From NCBI GenBank assembly GCA_023455425.1, contig JAEYCM010000052.1:1-20949 (forward strand): DNA of 20,949 nt, read 5' to 3'. Each line of letters starts with the position of its first letter. The stretch's first letter is position 1. The position numbers and the translations under genes are program-made. Below are positions 5,984 through 13,388 of the stretch, piece by piece. The stretch comes from Bacillota bacterium. Lineage in GTDB: Bacteria; Bacillota; Clostridia; Christensenellales; CAG-138. The notes under the pieces were generated by a model that saw nothing but the letters and a program-made list of their open reading frames with translations, ran no database searches and was not told the DNA's origin.

Positions 5984-6008
5984 AGCCTTCCGATGAGGAA
6001 GGCTTTTT
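5984..6008 (+). terminator. Terminator of rpmE
   Basis: An 8-bp stem AGCCTTCC (5984-5991) / GGAAGGCT (5997-6004) with loop GATGA runs into TTTTT. It lies 38 bases after the rpmE stop. Confidence 0.9.
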
Positions 6009-6039
6009 GGCGTAATTTGGGCTATCCTGCTCCTCCGAT

Positions 6040-6069
6040 ATGACAGAAGCGGCGCTGCTGTGTTATAAT
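6040..6069 (+). promoter_or_regulatory. Promoter of the DUF1385-prmC unit
   Basis: ATGACA (6040-6045), 18-bp spacer and TGT-TATAAT, an extended -10 with TATAAT at 6064-6069. It is about 60 bases before the DUF1385 ATG and probably drives the genes that follow. Confidence 0.68.
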
Positions 6070-6126
6070 AAATAGATAAGCGCGCCGCGGGACATGCGGC
6101 ATCATTGCGCTTACTAAGGAGAATAC

Positions 6127-7236
6127 ATGAAAAAGCAATACGAAGAAGCGAAGGTCTGCACCATCGGCGGGCAGGCGGTGATGGAAGGGGTCATGATGAA
6201 GGCCGCTACCGGCATCGCGCTTGCGGTACGCCGGGGGGACGGGAGCATCGCTACCGAATACACCCCGCAGGAGAATAAGGCAAAGAAGGGTACGTTTTTA
6301 GGCTGGCCCATCGTGCGCGGCGTGGTCACGTTTGTAGACTCGCTCACCACCGGCATGCGCACCATCACCCGCTCTGCCGAATTGTACGGGGAAGAAATCA
6401 CGGAGGAGCCCTCCAAGTTTGAAAAGTGGCTTTCCAAAGTGACCGGCAGGTCGGTGGATAAAATCGTGGTGGATATCGCGGTGGTGCTGGCTATCGTGCT
6501 TGCGGTTGGCCTGTTCTTCATGCTGCCCACGTTCTTGAGCGGGCTTGTGCTAAGAGGCTATGAAGGCGCAACCATCTGGAAGAGCGTTACCGAAGGGTTC
6601 GTGCGGCTGGCCATATTCCTGGGGTACCTGTTTGCCATCAGCCGAATGAAGGAGACCAAGCGCCTGTTCATGTACCATGGCGCGGAGCATAAGACGATTG
6701 CCTGCTATGAGCACGGCGCGGACTTAACCCCGGAAAACGCCATGCGCTATTCCCGCCTGCATCCGCGCTGCGGTACGAATTATCTGTTCCTTGTTATGGC
6801 AATCAGCATTCTGTTCTTTGCCATGGTGGGCTTTAACGCGAACTTCTGGCTTAGGCTATTTTCCCGCATCCTGTTCCTGCCTGTCGTCGCGGGAATTTCC
6901 TACGAGGTGCTGCGCTTTGGCGGAAGGTCGGAAAGCCTGCTTGCCCGTATCGTCCGCGCGCCGGGTATGGCGCTCCAGCATATTACCACCGTAGAGCCGG
7001 ACGAGGGCATGCTGGAGGTGGCGATCACGGCTTTTAAAATCGCGCTGGATCCCGCTTCGTATCAGACGAAGAAACAGGATGAGGAAGAGGCTGCCAAGGA
7101 GGCCGCAGAAGCGGAAGCCAATTCTGAGGAAGACGCGGGGCAGGCCGTTGCCGAACAGGCGGCTCAAACGGAAGACAATAGAGCGACAGACTCCGACTCT
7201 GCAGGCCATACGTTGGGGGAAGCCGAGGCGGTATGA
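6127..7236 (+). CDS. DUF1385 family membrane protein (YqhQ-like)
   Basis: A 369-aa polytopic membrane protein of the DUF1385 family (Bacillus YqhQ), whose function is unknown to me. The N-terminal family signature IGGQAVMEGVMMK is at residues 13-25, and WPIVRGVVTFVDSL follows. Hydrophobic helices lie at about 119-143, 155-172, 220-240 and 243-260. Between helices 2 and 3 is a loop with conserved MYHGAEHKT..CYEHG (H184, H188, C193, H196) and RLHPRCGTNY (H212, C215), which looks like a metal site (inference). An acidic Ala/Glu/Gln-rich tail of about 55 residues at the C-terminus is probably disordered. AAGGAGA precedes the ATG. It overlaps prmC by four bases, so the two are coupled; this pairing is common in clostridia. 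Confidence 0.9.
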   Translation: MKKQYEEAKVCTIGGQAVMEGVMMKAATGIALAVRRGDGSIATEYTPQENKAKKGTFLGWPIVRGVVTFVDSLTTGMRTITRSAELYGEEITEEPSKFEKWLSKVTGRSVDKIVVDIAVVLAIVLAVGLFFMLPTFLSGLVLRGYEGATIWKSVTEGFVRLAIFLGYLFAISRMKETKRLFMYHGAEHKTIACYEHGADLTPENAMRYSRLHPRCGTNYLFLVMAISILFFAMVGFNANFWLRLFSRILFLPVVAGISYEVLRFGGRSESLLARIVRAPGMALQHITTVEPDEGMLEVAITAFKIALDPASYQTKKQDEEEAAKEAAEAEANSEEDAGQAVAEQAAQTEDNRATDSDSAGHTLGEAEAV

Positions 7237-8057
7237 ATTCCGCCGCACAATCGCTCCAGCATGCGCAGCAGGAGCTGCTGAAGGTTGCGGGGGAGGAAAG
7301 CGCGCAGCAGGCCAAGCTGCTTGTGGCCCATATCCTTGGGTGCACGCCCGGCGAACTGTTTTTGAAACGGGAACATTCGCTTACCCAGGACCAATTGATT
7401 CAGTTGGATGCGCTGCTCCAGCGCCGCAAAAACGGCGAGCCGCTGCAATATCTGTTGGGTGAATGGGCGTTTATGGGCCTCACATTTGCTGTCACGCCCA
7501 AAGCGCTTATCCCGAGACAGGATACGGAAACGCTGTGCGAGCATGCGCTCAAGCTTGCAAAAGCGCGCGGATATCAAACTGCGCTCGACCTTTGCTGCGG
7601 CACGGGCTGCATCGGCATATCGATGGCGAAACTGGGTGGGCTGACGGCCACATGCTCCGATCTTTCCCCGGACTGTATCGCGCTCACGAAAGAGAACGCG
7701 CAAAAGAACAGGATATCCATTACTACGCTGCAGGGCAGCTTTTTTGCGCCTGTAGCCAGCCGGTTCGATATGATATTGTCCAACCCGCCGTATTTGACGG
7801 CGGAGGATATGTTGAAGCTGCAGCGGGAGGTTTCCTTTGAACCGGCATTGGCGCTCTATGGCGGGGAAGACGGGCTTGCGGCCTACCGGGAGATCGCGGC
7901 GGGATATGACGCCCACTTAAACGGTGGCGGCGTGTTGCTGCTGGAGGTGGGAGCAGGACAGGTACAGGACGTCTGTAAACTGTTTCCCGGGAGACATACG
8001 GAAAATATCTGTGATTACAACGGCGTTGCGCGCGTGGTACAGGTGGAAGCGCGCTGA
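7233..8057 (+). CDS. prmC: Release factor glutamine methyltransferase PrmC
   Basis: A 274-aa AdoMet-dependent methyltransferase that N5-methylates the glutamine of the GGQ motif in RF1 and RF2. The N-terminal helical domain (about 1-90) is followed by the family marker PLQYLLGEWAFMGLTFAV and RQDTETL, then the AdoMet-binding loop DLCCGTGCIG (119-128), an acidic CSDLS strand and the substrate-glutamine motif NPPY (184-187). All needed residues are present. Its start ATG overlaps the DUF1385 stop (ATGA at 7233-7236). The target, RF1, is encoded two genes downstream (prfA), with the methylated residue expected to be Q234. Length is normal. Confidence 0.95.
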   Translation: MNSAAQSLQHAQQELLKVAGEESAQQAKLLVAHILGCTPGELFLKREHSLTQDQLIQLDALLQRRKNGEPLQYLLGEWAFMGLTFAVTPKALIPRQDTETLCEHALKLAKARGYQTALDLCCGTGCIGISMAKLGGLTATCSDLSPDCIALTKENAQKNRISITTLQGSFFAPVASRFDMILSNPPYLTAEDMLKLQREVSFEPALALYGGEDGLAAYREIAAGYDAHLNGGGVLLLEVGAGQVQDVCKLFPGRHTENICDYNGVARVVQVEAR

Positions 8058-8123
8058 TACGAGTTCGCGCTTACCCCCGTTTTTATCGCGCATTCGTATG
8101 ACGTCGTCCTGGGGAGGAAAGAC

Positions 8124-9449
8124 ATGCGCAAAGGGAAGAAGCTGCGCTTGAAGAAAGCGGCGCGCCTGCTTGTGTGCATGCTTTTTACCCTTTTGTTATG
8201 CGGTTGCAACATACAGCCCGTGTTTATGGATGAACCGGATGCGCTGGAACTGCCCATAACGCTTGCGCCCACGCCAACGGTTTCTGCCCCGGAGCCTGCG
8301 CTGCCGCCTGCGCCTGTACCCACCCCGACGCCTGAGCCGGTTCCCGCGTATGCGACTATCGGCGCGGTCGGGGATATTATGATGATGCAGAGCCAGGTAA
8401 GCGGCGCGTGGAGCGATACGCTGCAGGGCTACGATTTTGCGCCAAGCTTTTCTGCCATGCAGCCCTGGTTTTCACGCGCTGATCTGCTGTGCGGGAACCT
8501 GGAGACCCCGATCGCCGGGGCCGAAGCCGGGTATTCCGGCCCCGCGCCCGCTACGCCCACGCCAATGCCTGACGGTACGCCTGCGGAGCGGGCGCTTCAG
8601 ACGTTCAACGCCCCGGACGCATTGGCCGCTTCTTTGAAAGACGCGGGATTTGACGTCGTCACCACCGCCAACAACCATTGCCTGGACCGGGGAAGCGCCG
8701 GATTATTCCGCACCGCGCAAGCATTGCGGGAGGCGGGGCTTACCCAGCTTGGTTCCTACCTTTCCGAGGAGGACAGGGCAACGCCGCGCATTGTGGAAGT
8801 CAATGGAATCCGCGTGGGGCTGCTTGCGTGGACGTTCAGCGTCAACGGCTACGAGGGCATGCTAAGTGGAGACGAGCGCGCCTATGCCGTAGGAAGGCTG
8901 GATAAAACAAAAATGGCGGAGGACATCCGCCTCTTGCGCGAAGCGGGCGCGGAATTTGTGATCACGTTCCCGCACTGGGATCTGGAGTATATGGAAGCCC
9001 CCGCGAACTCCACGAAAAAATTGGCGGCATGGATGCTGGAGCAGGGCGTGGACGCCGTATTGGGCGCTCATCCGCATGTCGTCCAACCGGCCGAATATGT
9101 GACGGTGCAGCGCGGCGGCACGGACTACACCGGCCTTGTCGTATACTCCATGGGTAATTTTATCTCCAACATGTCCCCCGCGCCCAAGACCTATGGCATG
9201 TACGTGGAGCTGACTTTGGAAAAAACGGCGGAAGGCGCGGTTTTCCTGCATGGCGCGGGCATACTGCCGCTCTTATGCACCAAACATAGGGTGGAGGGGC
9301 GTACGCTGCACGAAGTGCTGCCCGCGCTTACGGATGCTTCCGCCGTCACCCCTTACGGGGCGATTTTCACACAGGAGGTCGCGGAGCTGGGAAACGCGCG
9401 CGCCCACGTGCAGCGGGTGGTGGGCGGTGCTGTGCCCATGCTGGGCTAG
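8124..9449 (+). CDS. CapA-like lipoprotein (poly-gamma-glutamate capsule / metallophosphatase fold)
   Basis: A 441-aa protein. A basic N-terminus and hydrophobic stretch end in the lipobox LLCGC (lipid Cys C28), so it should be anchored outside the cell membrane. A Pro/Ala/Thr-rich spacer (about 45-75) leads to a PGA_cap domain (PF09587, calcineurin-like fold): GAVGDIMMMQ, CGNLETPI, TTANNHCLDRG, FPHWDLEY, LGAHPHVVQP and VYSMGNFISN, the metal-ligand motifs in order. Such proteins are linked to poly-gamma-glutamate capsule or cell-wall polymer handling, but many CapA homologues have unknown roles and no capB or capC lies nearby. GGGGAGG precedes the ATG. It sits between prmC and prfA, genes that are often adjacent, and may be a lineage-specific insertion. 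Confidence 0.85.
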   Translation: MRKGKKLRLKKAARLLVCMLFTLLLCGCNIQPVFMDEPDALELPITLAPTPTVSAPEPALPPAPVPTPTPEPVPAYATIGAVGDIMMMQSQVSGAWSDTLQGYDFAPSFSAMQPWFSRADLLCGNLETPIAGAEAGYSGPAPATPTPMPDGTPAERALQTFNAPDALAASLKDAGFDVVTTANNHCLDRGSAGLFRTAQALREAGLTQLGSYLSEEDRATPRIVEVNGIRVGLLAWTFSVNGYEGMLSGDERAYAVGRLDKTKMAEDIRLLREAGAEFVITFPHWDLEYMEAPANSTKKLAAWMLEQGVDAVLGAHPHVVQPAEYVTVQRGGTDYTGLVVYSMGNFISNMSPAPKTYGMYVELTLEKTAEGAVFLHGAGILPLLCTKHRVEGRTLHEVLPALTDASAVTPYGAIFTQEVAELGNARAHVQRVVGGAVPMLG

Positions 9450-9502
9450 TATACGATATCAACGCGTCCCATTGCGGATGCGATTTCAAAAAGGGGAGCC
9501 CG

Positions 9503-10582
9503 ATGAAGAACAAGCTCGAGCTGATCAAACAAAGGTATGAAAAATTAGGCCTGGCCCTTGCGGAACCGGATGCTATGGCCGACCAGGCCGCATGGCGCGC
9601 CATGGTCAAGGAACATGCGGATTTAAGCGGCATCGTGCAGGAGTACGACGCTTACCTTGCCGTGCAGCAGGCGCGCGCGGATTGCCGCGCCATGCTGGAT
9701 GACCATCTGGACGCAGACATGAAGGAAATGGTCCATGCGGAACTTGCGGAGTTGGTTGAGCGCGAAGAAAAGCTGCTCGATAACCTCAAAGTGCTGCTGC
9801 TGCCCAAAGACCCCAACGATGACAAGGACGTGATTATCGAAGTCCGTGCGGGCACCGGCGGCGACGAAGCGGCGCTTTTTGGCGCGGACCTTCTTCGCAT
9901 GTATTTACGCTATGCCGAGCGCAACGGCTACAAGGTGGAGTATTTGACCAACAACGTCACTGATATGGGCGGCGTCAAGGAAGTCGTCATCTCCTTGGGC
10001 GGCAAGCGCGGCGCGTACAGCCGCCTCAAATACGAAAGCGGCGTGCACCGCGTGCAGCGCGTGCCCGAAACCGAGTCCCAGGGGCGCATCCACACCTCCG
10101 CCGCCACCGTCGCCGTACTGCCGGAAGCGGAGGATGTGGAAGTGGATATCAAGGACAGCGACCTTCGCATCGATACCTACCGCTCTTCTGGCGCGGGCGG
10201 CCAGCATGTCAACAAGACGGACAGCGCCATCCGCATCACGCACTTGCCCACGGGCTTGGTCGTGGCCTGTCAGGATGAACGCTCACAGCTCAAAAACAAG
10301 GAACAGGCCATGCGCCTCCTCAAGAGCCGCCTGTTTGAAATGTACCAGACCCAGCAGGACGAGGCGCAGGCCAGCGTGCGCAAAAGCATGGTGGGCTCCG
10401 GCGACCGCAGCGAGCGCATCCGCACCTATAACTTCCCGCAGGGGCGCGTCACGGATCACCGCATTGGCTTCACACTCTACAAGCTGGAACAGTTCCTGGA
10501 CGGTGATATGGATGAAATGATCGACGCGTTGATTTTAGCTGATCGCGCCGCGAAACTCGGCAGCGCGGAGGGCGTGGATTGA
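9503..10582 (+). CDS. prfA: Peptide chain release factor 1
   Basis: A 359-aa class I release factor that reads UAA and UAG and triggers peptide release on the ribosome. Domain 1 is the helical start (MKNKLELIKQRYEKLGLALAEPDAM). The hydrolysis domain carries EVRAGTGGDEAALF and the GGQ loop SGAGGQHVNKTDSAIR, with the catalytic glutamine Q234 and G232-G233. The stop-codon anticodon region reads RVPETESQGRIHTS, with the P-x-T element (PET) that marks RF1 rather than RF2 (SPF). The C-terminus DHRIGFTLYKLEQFLDGDMDE is standard. AAAAAGGGGAG is upstream of the ATG. Substrate of the PrmC two genes upstream. A long gap of hairpins follows its TGA. Confidence 0.97.
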   Translation: MKNKLELIKQRYEKLGLALAEPDAMADQAAWRAMVKEHADLSGIVQEYDAYLAVQQARADCRAMLDDHLDADMKEMVHAELAELVEREEKLLDNLKVLLLPKDPNDDKDVIIEVRAGTGGDEAALFGADLLRMYLRYAERNGYKVEYLTNNVTDMGGVKEVVISLGGKRGAYSRLKYESGVHRVQRVPETESQGRIHTSAATVAVLPEAEDVEVDIKDSDLRIDTYRSSGAGGQHVNKTDSAIRITHLPTGLVVACQDERSQLKNKEQAMRLLKSRLFEMYQTQQDEAQASVRKSMVGSGDRSERIRTYNFPQGRVTDHRIGFTLYKLEQFLDGDMDEMIDALILADRAAKLGSAEGVD

Positions 10583-11090
10583 TTTTTTTCAGGGGCTTTG
10601 CCCCTGAAACTCCACAGTTCGCAATAGTTGCGCTGCGTCGCGGCAAGCCTCATCCTTGCGCTCCCTTGCTCACTGGGCTTACGCCGCGCTGTATCTGCCA
10701 CAGGCAGCGCACGGCTCCGCCCCACCCAAGGGACATGTCCCTTGGGAATACCATTTTACAACATAGCGTTTGAAAACGCTTATGGATGGGTTCTTAGGGG
10801 CTTTCCGAGGGAAAGCGGGTTCGATGGCCTTCGGCGGGATACGCCTCGGCACTAGGTCTGCGGGCCGTCGCCGCAGGGCAGAAACCGATCCAGTGAATCG
10901 GTTTCAGAACCCGGGTTCCTTGCTTACGGCCCTAAGCGGGTGTTTGGGAGCCGAAGCTGAGCGCCGCCAGTGGCGGAGCAAGCGAAGCGTAGGTTCAGTG
11001 CGCAAGGAAGTGCAAGCCCATTAGGGATTGCGCGACCATTGCAAACTGAGGGCCCGTCAGGCAGAGCCCTCAATACTAATTGGAGGTAGA
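10583..11090. other. 508-bp hairpin-rich gap between prfA and sua5
   Basis: No believable protein gene: the open frames here have no Shine-Dalgarno and no family pattern. Dyads seen: TCAGGGGC/GCCCCTGA (10589-10607), a perfect 22-bp palindrome with half-site CCCAAGGGACA (10725-10746), GCGTTT/AAACGC (10767-10780), GAAACCGAT/ATCGGTTTC (10881-10905), GAACCCGGGTTC (10907-10918) and CCGCC/GGCGG (10963-10975). The first 200 bases resemble the element at 486-575. The remainder could be a structured RNA, part of a repeat family, or the sua5 leader. Confidence 0.6.
10587..10785. repeat. Dispersed palindromic intergenic element, copy 2
   Basis: Same order as copy 1 at 486-575: a GGGGC-n3-GCCCC dyad, a long palindrome ending in TTGGG, GGAATACCATTTTACAAC and GCGTTTGAAAACGC. 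It differs by about 110 extra GC-rich bases between the first dyad and the palindrome. Ends of the element are not sharply defined; no target-site duplication was found. Confidence 0.5.
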
Positions 11091-12134
11091 ATGCAAACAC
11101 AGGTGATCGACGCCCGGGGAAATCCGGAAGCGGGCACGCAGCTTGGCGGGCAGCTTCTGCGTTCCGGCGAGCTTGTGGCGTTCCCTACGGAAACCGTATA
11201 CGGCCTTGGCGCAAACGGATTGGATGATGCGGCCGTTCAAAAGATATTTGAGGCCAAGGGGAGGCCTTCGGACAACCCGCTCATTTTGCATGTCGCCCGC
11301 AAGAACGACGTAAGACGGCTCTGGGATACCGTGCCCGCGCTTGCGCAGCAGCTGATGGACGCGCTCTGGCCCGGGCCGCTTACGCTTGTGTATACAAAAT
11401 CGGACGCTGTGCCGGAACTTGTGACGGCGGGTCTTTCTACCGTTGCTGTGCGCATGCCGGAACACAAAACGGCGCGCGCGCTTATCAAGGCGGCGGGGGT
11501 TCCCGTGGCCGCGCCAAGCGCCAACCTTTCGGGCAAGCCCAGCCCCACAACGGCGCAGCATGTGCTCGACGATATGCGGGGGAAAATCCCGCTCATACTC
11601 GACGGCGGCAGTTGCGAATACGGCTTGGAGTCCACCGTTTTAAAAATCGGCTCCCCCTGCGTTATCCTGCGTCCCGGCGCTGTGACAAAGAGCATGCTTG
11701 AAGCCGTAGTTGGCCCGGTAAAGTTCCATAAGAGCCTGCTGCGGCCGCTCAATCAGGGCGAGGATGCGCCTTCTCCCGGCATGAAGTACAAGCACTACGC
11801 TCCGGAGGCGGAGGTCGTCGTGGTGACAGGCAAGCCCGAACGGATTGCGCGCCGTATTGCGGAGTTGTATGAAAGCTATACATTTTCGGGGAAAAGCTGT
11901 GTTATTTTGGCGACGAAGCAAACCCAACACTTTTATCGCGGAAAAGAGTATGTTATAATAGGCGACAGAGAGCGCCCAAAATCGCTTTGCGAAAGCCTGT
12001 TTTCCGTATTGCGCGAACAAGGTGGAAAGGCTGACGTGCTCCTTTGCGAGGAAATCCCCGCGGAAGAAGCAGGTCTTGCGTTCATGAACCGCCTGCTGCG
12101 GGCAGCCGGATTTCATACCATACAGGCGGAATAA
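11091..12134 (+). CDS. ywlC: Threonylcarbamoyl-AMP synthase (Sua5/YwlC)
   Basis: A 347-aa enzyme that makes threonylcarbamoyl-AMP from threonine, bicarbonate and ATP, the first step of t6A37 modification of ANN-decoding tRNAs. The YrdC domain (about 5-190) shows GELVAFPTETVYGLGAN, EAKGRPSDNPLILHV, WPGPLTLVY and VAAPSANLSGKPSPT, with the Lys-Arg-Ser-Asn nucleotide-site residues. A linker SPGMKYKHYAPEAEVVVV leads into the C-terminal Sua5 domain, so it is the long Sua5 form, not the short TsaC form. The start ATG at 11091 has GGAGG 5 bases upstream; an open frame from 11028 adds 21 residues unlike the family. Its neighbours (prfA, ywlE-like, rpiB, upp) match the Bacillus ywl region. Confidence 0.95.
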   Translation: MQTQVIDARGNPEAGTQLGGQLLRSGELVAFPTETVYGLGANGLDDAAVQKIFEAKGRPSDNPLILHVARKNDVRRLWDTVPALAQQLMDALWPGPLTLVYTKSDAVPELVTAGLSTVAVRMPEHKTARALIKAAGVPVAAPSANLSGKPSPTTAQHVLDDMRGKIPLILDGGSCEYGLESTVLKIGSPCVILRPGAVTKSMLEAVVGPVKFHKSLLRPLNQGEDAPSPGMKYKHYAPEAEVVVVTGKPERIARRIAELYESYTFSGKSCVILATKQTQHFYRGKEYVIIGDRERPKSLCESLFSVLREQGGKADVLLCEEIPAEEAGLAFMNRLLRAAGFHTIQAE

Positions 12135-12205
12135 CTTGTCTTTTTTATTTGAAACGCGCATATGCGCACAGCAATTGCGGCAGCCCCGCATGACAGGAGG
12201 ATATT

Positions 12206-12691
12206 TTGAAAACCGTGCTATTCGTCTGCACTGGCAACAGTTGCCGAAGTCCCATGGCCGAGGCCATTGCGGGGGAGCTGGTAGACGACCACCCACGATT
12301 GTCAGGCTCGCTTGAAGTCGTGTCCGCAGGAACTATGGCGTGCGAAGGCGCCGAAATGACCCCGTACGCGGAGATGGCGCTGGAGCAAATGGGCATACGC
12401 CCGGGCCGCCACCGTGCGCAACAGCTCACACCGGAGCTTGCGCAAAAGGCCGACTTGATCCTGACGATGGAAGCGCAGCATATCGATGAAGTGGAAGCCT
12501 TATGCCCCGAAGCGCGGGACAAGGCGCACACGCTCAAAGGCTATGCCGCGGGCGTGGACGGTTTTCCGGGCGACGAAGAATACGATATACAGGATCCGTT
12601 CCGCGAACCGTTGGATGTATATATCGAAACGGCGGAAGAGATCCGTGACGCTGTGGAGCGCGTGCTCCGGCGGCTTGAGAGAGAAGCATAA
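12206..12691 (+). CDS. ywlE: Low-molecular-weight phosphatase, YwlE-like
   Basis: A 161-aa low-molecular-weight protein phosphatase. The P-loop CTGNSCRS is at residues 8-15 (nucleophile C8, R14) and the general-acid aspartate is in the DPF motif (D130-P131-F132), as in LMW-PTPs. Position S12 matches Thr11 of Bacillus YwlE, the residue reported to favour phospho-arginine over phospho-tyrosine; tyrosine phosphatases usually carry Ile there. A role as protein-arginine phosphatase is therefore plausible but not proven. It uses a TTG start with AGGAGG 5 bases upstream. It is placed between sua5 and rpiB, as ywlE is in Bacillus (ywlC-ywlD-ywlE-ywlF), which supports the orthology. Hairpins follow its stop. 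Confidence 0.9.
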   Translation: MKTVLFVCTGNSCRSPMAEAIAGELVDDHPRLSGSLEVVSAGTMACEGAEMTPYAEMALEQMGIRPGRHRAQQLTPELAQKADLILTMEAQHIDEVEALCPEARDKAHTLKGYAAGVDGFPGDEEYDIQDPFREPLDVYIETAEEIRDAVERVLRRLEREA

Positions 12692-12887
12692 GGATACTGT
12701 CCTTATTGGATTTCTGATAAATCGCCCCTTTGGGGGTGTGGGGGATCGCAATCCCACCCATTTAATCAAATCTGATGACACGTCAGATTTGTGGGAAAAG
12801 TGCGCATGTGCACTTTTAACCGAAAGAAAACCCGCTGTTAAAATCCGCAGGACTTTAACAGCGGCATAAAATAGCAGGGAGACAAAC
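12692..12887. repeat. Cluster of hairpins between the YwlE-like gene and rpiB
   Basis: Within 196 bases at least four stems can form: GGGAT/ATCCC around 12742-12755; CAAATCTGA/TCAGATTTG (12767-12775 with 12783-12791); AAAAGTGC/GCACTTTT (12796-12803 with 12810-12817); and a 15-bp stem with one A-C mismatch, CCGCTGTTAAAATCC / GGACTTTAACAGCGG (12832-12846 with 12850-12864) with a GCA loop, ending 23 bases before the rpiB ATG. No protein is supported. It may be a set of repeats, stacked terminators or a leader of rpiB. Confidence 0.6.
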
Positions 12888-13334
12888 ATGAAAATTGGTT
12901 TTGGCAGCGATCATGGCGGGTATCTGCTCAAGGCAAAGCTGATCGTGCTGGCAAAGGAACTGGGTCACGAAACGGTTGATTTTGGAACGAACACGCCGGA
13001 CAGCGTGGATTATCCCGATTACGCATCCCAGGTCGCCATGGGCGTATCAAAAGGAGAATTGGATCGCGGCGTGGTGCTTTGCAACACCGGCATTGGCGCA
13101 AGCATCACGGCCAACAAAGCAAAGGACGTGCGCTGCGCGCTTTGCTCGGAACCTCTTTCGGCAAGGCTTACCCGTGAACACAATGACGCGAACATGCTCG
13201 CACTCGGTGCGTGCATGATTGGCGATTCTATGGCGGAAGAGATATTCCGTGTTTGGCTCACGACGCCGTTTTCCGGCGGTGAACGCCATTGCAGGAGACT
13301 TCAGAAGCTCAAAGATTATGAGGCCCGTCAGTAA
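12888..13334 (+). CDS. rpiB: Ribose 5-phosphate isomerase B
   Basis: A 148-aa RpiB/LacAB-family sugar-phosphate isomerase that interconverts ribose 5-phosphate and ribulose 5-phosphate in the pentose phosphate pathway. It begins MKIGFGSDHGGYLLK, with the phosphate-binding DHGG. The active-site cysteine C65 is in VVLCNTGIGASITANK (the loop reads C-N-T-G-I-G where E. coli RpiB has C-G-T-G-I-G), and H98 lies in the REHNDANML segment. AGGGAGA precedes the ATG. Length is usual for the family. It corresponds to ywlF in the Bacillus gene order and is followed by upp, which uses PRPP derived from ribose 5-phosphate. Confidence 0.95.
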   Translation: MKIGFGSDHGGYLLKAKLIVLAKELGHETVDFGTNTPDSVDYPDYASQVAMGVSKGELDRGVVLCNTGIGASITANKAKDVRCALCSEPLSARLTREHNDANMLALGACMIGDSMAEEIFRVWLTTPFSGGERHCRRLQKLKDYEARQ

Positions 13335-13388
13335 CCGCTGTCGGAGCCTTTTTCTTATGTTGCAATTCTAAATTATGGGAGGAACGTC

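Noticed and set aside
7164..7916. 250-aa open frame on the minus strand opposite prmC
   Set aside because: A shadow of a GC-rich gene; basic, low-complexity composition, and it overlaps two well-identified genes.
10579..11024. Open frames in the gap after prfA
   Set aside because: They run through palindromes and repeats, have no Shine-Dalgarno and no recognisable protein features.
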